DNA of 64,000 nt from Topomyia yanbarensis (Eukaryota; Arthropoda; Insecta; Diptera; Culicidae). The position numbers and the translations under genes were made by a program. Below, one piece after another: positions 34,665-44,848 of this stretch (positions are counted from its first letter, which is position 1; every line of letters starts with the position of its first letter). The DNA is taken from contig NC_080671.1 of assembly GCF_030247195.1 (NCBI RefSeq), forward strand, positions 4,864,501 through 4,928,500, in the 5' to 3' direction. Under the pieces are notes generated by a model. The model saw nothing but the letters and a program-made list of their open reading frames with translations, was not told the origin of the DNA and did not search any database.

Positions 34665-35690
34665 TGAACAATTAAACACACTCGAAATGTAATATAAAAG
34701 ATTTGATAAATATAAATGACAGCGAAACGACGTTTTTCACTTAGCGAGCAAAAATAAATCGAGCAACCGCAACCGACGACGGGATAAACAATGCAAAATT
34801 GCAATGCATCTAGCGCATCGGTAAATTATCTGTCTACAGCTCTCGCAGCAGCTCCCTATCTCGTATATTTCGCAATTTCGCCAGCATTTGCAAAATTACC
34901 TCGTATCAATCTTGGCGGGAACAAATTCTTTCCATTTCTGCCGGTTTTCCATCTCCGTCTCCGATGGAGCCGGAGCTGGAGCCGGAGTCGACAGCGAAAC
35001 AACTCAAGTTAGTGAGTGCCTCTGCGAGTTGGAAATCTGCCAGAAAATTGGATTATTATCCCTTCCCATGGGATCGGTCGGCAGGGCAGTGGGAAAGCAC
35101 TGGTATACTATGAATAATAGTTCAGCTTGACATCGACTAATGCAACGCTTTTAATGATGTTTACGAAAACCGGTAGTGGCTGTTAAATGCTCATTACAGT
35201 CAACGGAAGTTTGATCCTTTTCGGCTTATTCTTCGAAGAATCAGTTTGTTTCAGCTAAGGATAGATAACTACCGTCCTATCGTAGCAGAGTGAGATGAAA
35301 ATAAGATTATAAGGGTCACTGTATTATAATTAATGGTTTTCCAGGCCACCGAAGAATAATAAGTGAGTGATTCGTGTATAATTTTCACTCAGCATGCTAT
35401 GAGTGGCAAATATACCGTGAATTTCGCGGTGTTTTTTAATCGTTCTCGCATGTTGGGAATTTGTGCAGCGCCTGCTTTGTTTGTCGTTTCCCTTCATTGA
35501 TCCGAAAATATAATTTTTTATTCCAAGAATGGTGCGGTGAGGATGAGATTTTGAAATTCAATTCAATTAAGTTAAACCTTATTCAGTACACAAACTGATC
35601 GCGACGTTGAGTTGTATGTACACGTAAACCTCGATTTAACATACACTTTCCTATCCAAATATGTACGTTAAATCGAAACATAAAAATATT
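34665..35690. other. Unique sequence after the minisatellite
   Basis: About 1 kb, moderately GC-rich around 34780-35100, with an imperfect GGAGCC(G/T)GAGC run near 34966-34990. A 73-codon and an 80-codon frame overlap here without recognisable motifs. Possible continuation of the TE-poor unique region. Nothing firm. Confidence 0.3.
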
Positions 35691-35699
35691 TGTTTTTCA

Positions 35700-36470
35700 A
35701 AAGAATTGCTTTTTGCCTTTCTCATATAGCAAGGTTATGCAATTGCTCCAAAAACCGACTTTCTAACCGAGGCCCGGCCCGAGTGTCATATACCATTCGA
35801 CTCAGTTCGTCGAGATCGGAAAATGTCTGTGTGTATGTATGTGTGTGCATGTGCGGATATATTAACAAAATGTCCACATCGTTTTCTCGGAGATGGCTGA
35901 ACCGATTTTCACAAACTTAATTGCGAATGGAAGGTATAAGGCTGCTATTGAATTTCATTTGTTTTTGATTTCCGGAGTTACGAATTGAAACGTACAGTCA
36001 CGTAGAAAACCTAGTTATAGTTTGTCGACATCGGTTTCTCAGAATTTTCTGAACCGATTTTCACAAAATTAGTCTAAAATGAAAGGTGCAACATTCCCAT
36101 CAGCAGCTATTAAGTTTTTGGTGTATCAGGCTTCCGGTTCTTGAATTATGGGGTGATGAGTACGAGCACACCGAAAATCCCGATTTCAACGTATACACCA
36201 ATTAATGTAAAAAGGTGAACAATTTACGAAATTGTGAGTCTAGTTGCTTAGATTTGCAGTTCTAGTTCACTAACGGCCATTCAATGCCTGTTTGGCAACA
36301 TTGACCCCCACAGACGGTTCCGGCATTCCCGAGAAAAATAGCCATCTCTAAAAAAAACAAAAATTTAGATCGCTAAACCGATTTTCATAAACTTAGCCTC
36401 AAATGAAAGCTGTACCATCACCGTAGACTGCTGTAGAATTTTCTACGGATCGGATGTATTGAAGGCAAAT
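35700..36470 (+). repeat. Dispersed repeat family copy with three partial units
   Basis: Begins TTTTTGCCTTTCTCATATAG, includes CCGAGTGTCATATACCATTC, 'GACTCAGTTCGTCGAGATCG' and a TGTATG microsatellite (35828-35853). The 'GAACCGATTTTCACAAA' block then recurs at about 35891, 36051 and 36376 (last copy AAACCGATTTTCATAAA), and TTCCGGTTC near 36131. It has the same internal reiteration as at 3.0-4.1 kb, in the opposite orientation. Confidence 0.7.
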
Positions 36471-38812
36471 CCATTTTATTATATTGGAACCAATGAAACT
36501 CTAAAATTATTTCCATTAATTTGCTCTTGTTCTAAAGCAGGCAAATTCACATAGAAATTTTTTTATGCGAAGTGAAATTTAAAATAACTGAAGGCATTTT
36601 CAATGCACTGTTACTGTAAACAAATATTAGTGAGAATAAAAATCAATAAAAGTGCAAGAGTATTTTCAGAGAAACTTCTACGAAAAATTCAAAGAAGAAT
36701 GTATATTTATAAGAAGACAGCATCTCAGCAGATTACATTCACAATCTATAAAATTTCAAAGGTTCCAGGAATATTTACGACTAAATTTTAGGAAATGTTT
36801 ATATTTTTTTTGTTACCTTTTACCTAATCTTCATGAAAATCAATCAACGTATTCAGGGAATTTTTAGAGTACTAGGGTAGAAGTATCATTCTTCGCCCCC
36901 TCCCTAATTTTCGCTCCCCTTGCAGAACAATTACAAATAATTCTATCTGCTTTACGATCTGGACTTCCGCTTTCGACTATTATTGAAAAACAAACTAAGT
37001 CGAATAAAATGTGGAAACTGCCCTATTTTAAGCAAAAATATTTCATAACGTATTTTGGATCGTAAATAAAATAGTACCTGTAGAGCACTTATTTTCCTGA
37101 ATACTAAAAATGGTGACAATTTTTTATCGCGGGGAAAGTTATATAAATTTTGTGAGTAAGCGTTAGAATATTCAATAGTAATGTTTTTGATCATTGCAGG
37201 AATACATGTCAACGCACATCCGCGATTATTACCTTTATTTAATTAAGTTTGAACAATTTTAAAAAGTGGCGAAAATTAACGCAAGATGAAACTCAATTCT
37301 AATCTTCGCCCCTGGCGAAATCCCATATAGCGTTCTTTTCTTCGTATGGGTTTCTATCTTCGCCCCGCTCCACAGTGGTCCCAAAGTAGACTATTGATTT
37401 TGGCTATGTGAAGTATTTGAGGAAATTTCTTGAAATAAATCGTTCTTTCTTTCAATCACATCGGATCGTTGACTAATCCCCTTAATAGTGAGATACGACA
37501 TTTATTTTCTTCAATAATTCAGATAGAAAAATGCTCACTTCAATTAAGTTGTAGAAAAACTTACCAGAAAGATTTCTTTCGGAAACTGTTGGTTTTCGAG
37601 ATACAGGGCGTTGTTTGTGAAAGGCCCCTCAAAAACAATTTTTTCACCATAACTTCTATTATGGAGCTTCAAGCGATTTCTGATGTTCTAGAAAGTAATA
37701 TAGACGGCTGAAATAGGCAATTTTCTAAAATACCATAATCTGATTTCGCTTCGCTTTTCGCTATTTACAAGAGCTATTCACTCTTTCTAAGGTCAAAATC
37801 TCTAAACCGAGTAAAAACGGATAAACTACTTGGTAACTAAACGAAAGTACCTTTTTTATATACTGGAAAAATAAAAGCGCCCCAAGACTGCTCTCTATCC
37901 ATTCAGTTGCAGTGAAGATAATCAGATTCTGCAATCTATCGTTGAATCCAGCGCAGTTGTTTTCGATTTCTAAAATATGTTATTAACAATTCAACTAAAC
38001 TATATTAACAATAATTAGAAAAACTTTTACAAACGTTATGTTTGGTATTTTACGAATGCGATTCTAAACAGCACCGAGCAGGTTTCTAGGCTTTCTCTGT
38101 AAAGAAGATAAAACCTATCAAAATACAACCTCGCCATTCATTTTTTAATAGTTGATAGAGAAACAAGCCAAAAATTAATTCGTTTGGAAAGCCTTATTGA
38201 AAACAAATACAACGGAGTTTCTGTCTGTAATTAAGGGGTTATATATATTTAGGTGAAGGACAAAAGGGAAAAGTTTGAAATTTTATGAAGGTATGTAGCC
38301 ATATTTATATCAAATACTTATTATACGTCTAGCGTAGTACAATGTCTAATTTGCAAAACCCACTAGTGAACATGAATAAATATTAATAGGGTGGGTGCTC
38401 CTATAGTTGAGGTGTACCAATAGTTTCAGTAGTGTGATATACGCCTAACTAAGGTACCAACCATCAACAATTTTTTTTATCGATGCATCACACTAAAATT
38501 GCTCCCTTGTACCTATAGTTGATATAGTGTACCTATAGTTGCAAGTCCCATAAGAAATCAATGGCATTTGCAACGATAGGACCAGAAATTAGCAATTGCA
38601 CTACTATTGGTACATGTGTTCCTATAGTGGTACAAACGGTTTTAAATACATAAATTGGTTATTAAACAATCTTTTTATTTTTCCTATGAAGTAGGGAATG
38701 AATGCTTTCGTTTTATGTATTAACATTGCCCATAGGTCTTTTCGTCGATTTTTAGCAAAAGTTTTCCTTAAGTATGCAATAGTCGCATACATCCACCCTA
38801 ATTGTTGAAGTT
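36471..38812. other. Mostly unassigned AT-rich DNA with minor repeats
   Basis: A CTAGGGTA...TTCGCCCC end at 36872-36899 is matched, inverted, at 60821-60848, marking a shared dispersed family. TTCGCCCC recurs near 37313 and 37362. Near 38395-38640 a CTATAGTTG/GTACCTATAG motif recurs four or five times. No coding region recognised. Confidence 0.4.
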
Positions 38813-38817
38813 ATAAC
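38813..38817. repeat. Target site duplication of the gypsy element, left
   Basis: ATAAC directly before the left LTR, repeated at 44844-44848 directly after the right LTR. A 5-bp duplication is in the range for Ty3/gypsy integrases. Confidence 0.85.
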
Positions 38818-39025
38818 TGTAGAATCCTCAAACGCGGTATTTCTTTCGGTATTTTAAACACTCGGTTGTTTAGTCGTTGCAGAGTAATTTATTCGACCGA
38901 TCGGTTTCACAGTTCGTTTCTAACTAACTCGTAATAGCGACCTCGACTCACCTCTCGCCCAAGTTACTCTCTATATACCTATTTCTCTCAGCTACTTTCA
39001 AATACCTCTCCCGTACTTCTCTACA
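38818..39025 (-). repeat. gypsy 3' LTR (208 bp)
   Basis: TGTAGAATCC...TCTCTACA on the plus strand, bounded by TG...CA, same length and with no mismatch that I see against 44636-44843. Confidence 0.95.
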
Positions 39026-39040
39026 TCCCTGTCCTACTCC
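39026..39040 (-). other. gypsy polypurine tract
   Basis: The minus strand reads GGAGTAGGACAGGGA immediately before the 3' LTR, as expected of the plus-strand primer for reverse transcription. Confidence 0.7.
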
Positions 39041-39104
39041 GAGATAAGGAACTGATCTTTAAAAGGAAGGATACAAAAAAAATTACATGTGAGTCTCAGG
39101 TTGA

Positions 39105-40483
39105 TCAATGTTCTACGTATCGACGTGGTATCTTCCGTATGCGAGCGGGTCGTTTCACAGACTCTTCTTGCTTATCGATGGAGGACTTGCGCTTATTTTC
39201 ATGGAGCTTGAGTGGTGTGCTATCAGCTGACAGATCCTTCTGATGATGGTTTGTACCTGTAGTAGATTCGAAGAAGTAATAAAAATATAGATGTGAAGTA
39301 TACTTTGAACTGGTTCCGGATAGTGGATAATACCTGTAGGGGATTGTAAAGGTGTATTAGAATTAGACAGTGTTGGTGTCGAAGTTGGTTCTAACGGGTT
39401 GTCAGTGGTTAGTGCCTCCTTGGGTTCGCCTTGTAATGGCAACTTTTTCAAGTGTGTAACACATCGACGGAGGGATAAGCCTTCTTCGTTCACAACGATG
39501 GTGTCGTTTCCTTTTCTTTCCACAACTGTGAACCTTTTCAATGTAAATTTAGGTTCCAGTTTTCCCGAATCGTAATTTCGAAGAAGAACAATATCTCCTA
39601 CTTTTATATCCGAAGCTACTGCGTGTCGACGTTGATCAGCATCAATTTTGCCTTTCAATTTCTTGATTGCATCGCTTTCTCGAACTCCGTCTTCACAACG
39701 CCAGCTTGGGTCGGTCCTCAGCGAGGGCAAAAGATCTTTCACCGGGCGACCTGTCATCAATTCCATAGGCGCTTTTCCGGTCATCGAATTCGGGGATGTG
39801 TTATACATGTGGACATAGTTTTTCACAGCCTTCCTCCAGTCTGAGTTCGTGGCTTTCGCTATACGCAGTGCTCTGAGTATCCCTTGATTCTGGCGCTCTA
39901 CCAGCCCGTTCATTTGAGGCCAGTATGGGATGGTTCGCACCAATCGAATATTTTTTGATGTGCAATATTTAGAGAACTCTTCGCTTGCAAATGGTGGGCC
40001 ATTGTCACTTCGTATGGTTTCCGGGTACGTTTGTTCCTCAAATACTTTCTCCAAGGCCTCTATTGTTTTGGCCGCGGTTGTGGTTTTCATTTCTATTACC
40101 TTAATAAATCGACTAAAGTAGTCAACCACGACAAGAAAGGTAGCGCATTCTTTTGCCGAAAAGAAATCAATTGCGATGTCTTGTCATGCTCTTTCCGGCA
40201 TCTCCTTTCGATGCATTGGCTCTGGAGGTCCTTGAGAGCTTACCGATGCACAACCAGCACATTCTTGGATTTTCTCAACAATATCTCGGTCCATGTATGG
40301 CCACCAAACCTTCTCCCTGAGGTATCTCCGCATGGTGACTACTCCGGGGTGTCCACGGTGAGCGATGTCTAGAGCCCTATGTCTCAGTATTGTAGGGAGT
40401 ACTATTCGATCGTCTCGAACGATTATGCCACCTACGTTTCCCAGTTCTTTTTTAAATGCCTGATAATGAATCAACTGAGTCTG
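39105..40483 (-). pseudogene. gypsy pol, integrase part (one internal stop)
   Basis: Integrase inserts the cDNA into the genome. Reading 40483 to 40187 gives the H2C2 zinc-binding module (HRALDIAHRGHPG..., then CAGC). A TGA at 40184-40186, where relatives usually have Trp, breaks the frame, which then continues unshifted. The catalytic core follows: first Asp in DIAIDFF, second in RSDNGPPF, Glu in NGLVERQNQG. A basic GPF/Y-like C-terminal module follows (VGDIVLLRNYDSGK...). The plain frame ends at 39155. If a 77-nt intron (39257-39333) is removed, the frame instead ends at 39105 with RPARIRKIPRRY, the basic tail usual for gypsy polyproteins. Confidence 0.85.
39257..39333 (-). other. Candidate 77-nt intron near pol C-terminus
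   Basis: On the minus strand: donor CTACAG/GTATTA, acceptor preceded by a T-rich tract and ACTACAG/GTACAA. Removal shifts the frame into one ending with the conserved-looking basic tail RPARIRKIPRRY. CTACAGGTA is present at both junctions, so the exact edges are ambiguous and a non-splicing explanation (an insertion between short repeats) is possible. Confidence 0.45.
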
Positions 40484-42340
40484 CTATTCATCAGTCTCGA
40501 GTGATTGCGAAACGGTCTCCAGAATCTCGTCCTGTTTTGTCGCTTGCCGAATTTCGTCAAGAGTTATGGCCACTGGTCCTTCTCCGATAGCGCAGAGATA
40601 GTGTTCAGCGTTGTCATCAAAAGGCTTATCTTCTTGGCAGCACAATCGAGACAGGATATCGGAGATGTTGGTTGAACCCGGAATATGCTTAATCTCGAAG
40701 TCGTAAGGTTGAAGACGAAGAGCCCAACCTTCAGCTCGCGTACAGGCACGTTTGCTTTCCCGATGGTTCCCGCCGTATATATATTCCAATGTTTTATGGT
40801 CCGTGAAGATGGTAAACTTGATGCCAAAAAGGTACAAGTAGAACCGTTCTACTGCCCAGACAACGGCCAGCGCCTCTCGTTGCGTTTGTGGGTATACTCT
40901 TTCCGATGCTGTTAAACCCTTTGAAGCGAAACTCACTATTCTCGGGATCTCTGAAGTATCTCTCTGAACTAGAACCGCGCCCAAGCCGACCGGTGAAGCA
41001 TCTACAAAGAGTTGTGTAGTATCTTTCGGATCGAAGAATCCTAGCTTCCTGACATTTTTAGATAGCTCTTCTCGTAGATCATCAAACGCATCCTTCTGTT
41101 CTTTTCCGAATGTCGCCACATCACCTCGAATGAATTGACGAAGTGGTTCAGTTCTCGTTGACAACATAGGAATAAAGTGACCAACGAAATTAACTAGACC
41201 TAAGAAACTCCTCACTTGTTCTTTAGTTTCTGGCTTTCGGAAATTTCTGATGGCCAACACTTTATCGTCCGATGGGCTTATTCCCGTAGCGCTTACTTTG
41301 AACCCCAAAATTTCCAATTCATTCACTCCAATCAGGCATTTGCTGGTGTTTAATTTTGCATTATTTTCTTTTAACACACTCAGCACCTGCTTCAATCGCA
41401 AATCATGATCCTCTCGTGTTTGGCCTGCTATAACAATGTCATCTAGGTACACAATGACACCATCTATACCTGCTAGCATTTCCGTCATTATTCTCTGGAA
41501 AATCTCCGGGGCACAATTTATCCCGAACATCAACCTTTTGAAGCGCATAAGCCCTCTGTCAGTCATAAATGTGGTAATGCCTCGTGAATCAGGATGCAAT
41601 TCTATGTGATGAAAGGCAGAGGTTATGTCTAATTTAGAAAACCAGGTTGCCCCTCTCAACTTGTTCAGAAAAGTTTCGATGACTGGTAACGGATAATGCT
41701 CCCGCTGAATTGCTTCATTAGGGAATTTCATATTGATGCACAGGCGTATGTCGTCTCTACCCTTTGGAACGACGACCATAGGGGAGATCCAATCCGGAGG
41801 ACCAACAGCCCGTTCAATAATGTCATTACTCAGCATTACAACAATTTTTTTGTCTACCTTTTCTTTCATAGGCTCGGGAACTCTCAAATACGCAAGCTTT
41901 CTTGGAGTGATCGTCTTGTCAATTGATAATTTGACCTGCATGTTTGGAAACTTCGGAAAAGGCTGACTAACTTCAACATTCTGAACTTCGAGGCCTACTT
42001 TCAATACCTTCAGTTCCTCAGCTGTCGCTTTGCTTAGTAAGGACTTACTGGCTCCTTCTATCACGAAGAATTCAGCATAATTTTTTGGTTTATCGTCACT
42101 CACTGAAATCCATCCTTCAAACAGCGCCATGACACGTAGTGGTCTATTACTAGCATATGCCGTAAACTGTCGGTCGCATTGGAATTTTTTCTTATGAATA
42201 ATAGCTTTACTGTCTATAAGCTCATTCCAAATGCTTTCTGTCACTGTATTGATGGCTGCACCGGAGTCGATCAAAAATACTACAGGGAGCGTGTCGATCT
42301 TGCAAGTGATCGTACCATCATTCGGAACATATACTTTAAC
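40484..42340 (-). pseudogene. gypsy pol, protease-RT-RNase H part
   Basis: Protease: LIDSGAAINTV, aspartyl D in DSGA near 42268-42279. Reverse transcriptase: WISPMVVVPK, LDITSAFHHIELH, and the catalytic YLDDIV at residues ~276-281 counted from the Met at 42274 (about 41434-41448). RNase H: FVDASPVGLGAV near residue 423 and TDHKTLEYIYGG near residue 490. The frame is open from 42340 to a TAG at 40484-40486, after which the same frame continues into integrase, so that stop is a point nonsense mutation. There is no ATG start upstream of the protease: the frame begins after the candidate splice acceptor at 42341, consistent with expression as Gag-Pol. Confidence 0.9.
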
Positions 42341-42519
42341 CTATCCAATGTAAGGAAGAAAAAAAAAACAAAACGTTTCTTTGTTTATCGACTTCAAATA
42401 AAATTCATTTATTTCTTTAGGATTCTACAAACCCTCAAATATTACCCAACGTAAAAAAAATTAATAATTCGGAGAAAGATAAAAAAAAACAATGAACAAA
42501 AAATTTCAGATTACTGTAC
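42341..42519 (-). other. Candidate 179-nt intron joining gag to pol
   Basis: Minus strand: donor GCCGAG/GTACAGTAA at 42519, only two codons before the gag stop. The acceptor is a long pyrimidine tract (TTTTTTTTTTCTTCCTTAC) then ATTGGATAG/GTTAAAG at 42341. The interior is AT-rich with stops in every frame. Removal fuses gag to the protease frame without a shift. Such an arrangement would give Gag from unspliced RNA and Gag-Pol from spliced RNA. Confidence 0.55.
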
Positions 42520-43479
42520 CTCGGCAATATCATCTAACTTAGGTCGATTTGGTAATTCTTCCTTCCATGTGGGCGAATTTTGAAGTGTGTTCGTTTCCAT
42601 CGGTGTACGATTGCGACTGTATCGTGCATTGCGTATTTGAATGTTGCTACCGCTCTTACATTTTCTTGAAAAATGTCCAATTTTTCCGCATGTGTTGCAC
42701 CGAGCTTTTCGGGCATAGCAATCTGCCTCACTCCTATGTCGTCGTGATCCGCATCTGTTGCATTCGACACTGCGGTGATACGTCTCGTGTTGACGCCTTA
42801 CGCCGATTCTATTGGGTGCTTGTTTCCCATACGAAGTAGGTGAAGGTTTCTTCTCTCTTAGTGCTCCAACAATGGATGACGACGATTCGTTAAATGGCTT
42901 ATTTTTAGCTTTTTGCTTGAGTAGAACTTCTCTGTTGATAGCGTAATTAATGAGATCGTCAAGACCCATTACGTCTTCGAGCCCCTTGTCTCGCACTCGC
43001 TCGTCGCGGGCTCCCATTGTGACCTGCTGCAATAGTTCTTTCTCCTCTCGCTCCAGGAATTCACATCGCGCGGCTTGAGCGCGCAAACGCAAGATGAATT
43101 GATTAAATGACTCATCACAATCTTGCTTTAGCGAACGAAACAACTCGAGTTCCACACGTTCGTTCCGCTTTCCGATGAAGAACTTGCTCAACCTTTTAAC
43201 TGCGTTATCGTATTCCGGCACTTCAATCGGAGCCAGCGGGACTTTCACTGCCTCTGGATAAATTTCATCTGGTGTTGGTCGAAGATTGTAGAAAATACGC
43301 TGAAGATCTCTGCCTCCACGCGTTAGCAACAGTACCAATTTACGGTGCTGGGACTCCACATTTTTGAGCTCCAACATTAACTCGAATGCTCTGTGCCATT
43401 CCTCCCATTCGCGACGCAAGTCTTGTGCATCAACACTGTGGTTGAATACGGGTAGTAAGTTACGGTTTATCTCATCCAT
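42511..43479 (-). CDS. gypsy Gag
   Basis: Structural polyprotein that packages element RNA. I start it at ATG 43477-43479 (MDEINRNLLPVF), 322 codons to TAA at 42511-42513. The frame is open further upstream, but that part is low-complexity Lys-rich and preceded by a pyrimidine-rich AG that looks like a splice acceptor. The central region matches the retrotransposon gag plan (WEEWHRAFELML ... FFIGKRNERVELELFRSLKQ ... FNQFILRLRAQAARCEF). Two zinc knuckles follow: CNRCGSRRHRSEADC, spaced like a CCHC motif, and the canonical CNTCGKIGHFSRKC. No stops within it, unlike pol. Confidence 0.88.
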   Translation of the reverse strand: MDEINRNLLPVFNHSVDAQDLRREWEEWHRAFELMLELKNVESQHRKLVLLLTRGGRDLQRIFYNLRPTPDEIYPEAVKVPLAPIEVPEYDNAVKRLSKFFIGKRNERVELELFRSLKQDCDESFNQFILRLRAQAARCEFLEREEKELLQQVTMGARDERVRDKGLEDVMGLDDLINYAINREVLLKQKAKNKPFNESSSSIVGALREKKPSPTSYGKQAPNRIGVRRQHETYHRSVECNRCGSRRHRSEADCYARKARCNTCGKIGHFSRKCKSGSNIQIRNARYSRNRTPMETNTLQNSPTWKEELPNRPKLDDIAEVQ

Positions 43480-43989
43480 ACTGATCTGTGAACAAACAAG
43501 TGCAAACGTTTTTTTTTTTATTAAAACGCGTTTTTTTTTCTTCAGGCGGTTTACGAAAGAATATATTTTTCTTTTGAATTCGACACTATTATTAATTATA
43601 TTCCCTTTAGAACCTTCAAGAACTTTAATTAACTTACAGTTTGAAACTGCGTGGTCGAATAAGTACTGCAAAATTAGAATTTGATTTGTCGCTCGAATTT
43701 CCACTACGCGAATCAAACAGCCTGCAACTGCAGCGTACTTTCGTTGCTATGTACAAAACAATCTAAATGATTTTTTTCTATCCTCAAAGAACGCTTTCAT
43801 CGCATTTTAAGTGTGTCTCTCAGCACACAGATGAGCTTCATATTTCATTCTACTGGAACTGTGCGGTAGTTTTCGTTTACTTTTTCTAATCCACCTCGCC
43901 CAGTTAAGCATGCGTGTAGTTGTGCTTCGGCTATAAACGGATTCGCTCTTGTGCGCTACGGCTAGGGGCGCCGGTCTCAGATATCGCTC

Positions 43990-44340
43990 TACAGGTAAAA
44001 AAAAAAACCTAGCATAGTAGTAGTGTGCTTCGGTTAAAACTGGCCTCGCTTCTCGCTCTTCAGTCCGAATAAGGACTGGACTAGCAACGTAGTAGCGCCA
44101 TTTAGTTATGAAGGTTGTGCTCTACAGTTAAATAAAACTGGACTAGCATAGTGGTGGTGCGCTTCGGTTAAAACCGGTCTCGCTTCTCGCTCTTCAGTCC
44201 GAATGAGGACTGGACTAGCAATGTGGTAGTGCCATTTAGCTATGAAGCTTGCGCTATGCAGTTAAATAAAACTGGATTAGCATTGTGGTGGTGCGCTTCG
44301 GTTATGAAACCGGCCTCGCTTGTCGCGTTTCGATTGCTGT
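43990..44340 (-). repeat. 134-bp tandem repeat in the gypsy leader
   Basis: CTAGCATAGTAGTAGTGTGC at 44009 recurs as CTAGCATAGTGGTGGTGCGC at 44143 and TTAGCATTGTGGTGGTGCGC at 44277: period 134 bp, about 2.5-3 copies. Each unit also holds CGCTTCTCGCTCTTCAGTCC and GAC(T)GGACTAGCAA. It lies in the 5' untranslated region, where some insect gypsy elements carry regulatory repeats. Confidence 0.8.
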
Positions 44341-44615
44341 TGTGTATCCTGCAAATTTTCTTTCGTTTGCACAAAATGGCTACCCAAACCAACGCATCCG
44401 ATTAATAATTATCGAAATTTCACAATAATTTAAAGAGAAAAACCTGGCCGTCCACGCCTTAACGAAAATGTTACACGGATCAAGATAAAACCCAACTAAG
44501 ATCACGAATAAAGAATGCAATCAGGCAAAGCAATAAAATAGAATAACACACGCTTGCTTTCTATTAGCACTGAAATATTTTTCAACCAAATTTTAAATAA
44601 ATTACTCACTATAGA

Positions 44616-44635
44616 TCCTACCGACTGTGCCAAAT
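44616..44635 (-). other. gypsy primer binding site (tRNA-Ser-like)
   Basis: Directly after the 5' LTR the minus strand reads ATT then TGGCACAGTCGGTAGGATC. This is close to the TGGCGCAGTCGGTAGGAT site that 297/17.6-type elements use with tRNA-Ser. Confidence 0.75.
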
Positions 44636-44843
44636 TGTAGAATCCTCAAACGCGGTATTTCTTTCGGTATTTTAAACACTCGGTTGTTTAGTCGTTGCAG
44701 AGTAATTTATTCGACCGATCGGTTTCACAGTTCGTTTCTAACTAACTCGTAATAGCGACCTCGACTCACCTCTCGCCCAAGTTACTCTCTATATACCTAT
44801 TTCTCTCAGCTACTTTCAAATACCTCTCCCGTACTTCTCTACA
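44636..44843 (-). repeat. gypsy 5' LTR (208 bp)
   Basis: Second LTR, same 208 bp as 38818-39025, bounded by TGTAGAATCC and TCTCTACA, followed by target duplication ATAAC (44844-44848). Confidence 0.95.
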
Positions 44844-44848
44844 ATAAC

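Larger units (their letters stand above)
38818..44843 (-). mobile_element. Complete Ty3/gypsy LTR retrotransposon, 6,026 bp
   Basis: A full-length element transcribed on the minus strand: 5' LTR 44636-44843, tRNA-Ser-like primer site, ~1.1 kb leader with tandem repeats, gag, pol (protease, reverse transcriptase, RNase H, integrase), purine tract, 3' LTR 38818-39025. Target duplication ATAAC on both sides. No env. Domain order PR-RT-RH-IN is that of Metaviridae. The LTRs look identical over 208 bp, implying a recent insertion, yet pol carries two in-frame stops. Interior GC content is clearly higher than the flanks. Confidence 0.95.

Noticed and set aside
32031..34679. 882-, 617- and 261-codon minus-strand frames with Phe/Leu/Cys/Tyr/Ser repeats
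   Set aside because: They are translations of the 11-bp minisatellite in all three minus frames. Period 11 without stops keeps every frame open, and there is no non-repetitive domain.
39623..40372. Plus-strand frames of 73-113 codons inside the gypsy element
   Set aside because: Antisense shadows of integrase.
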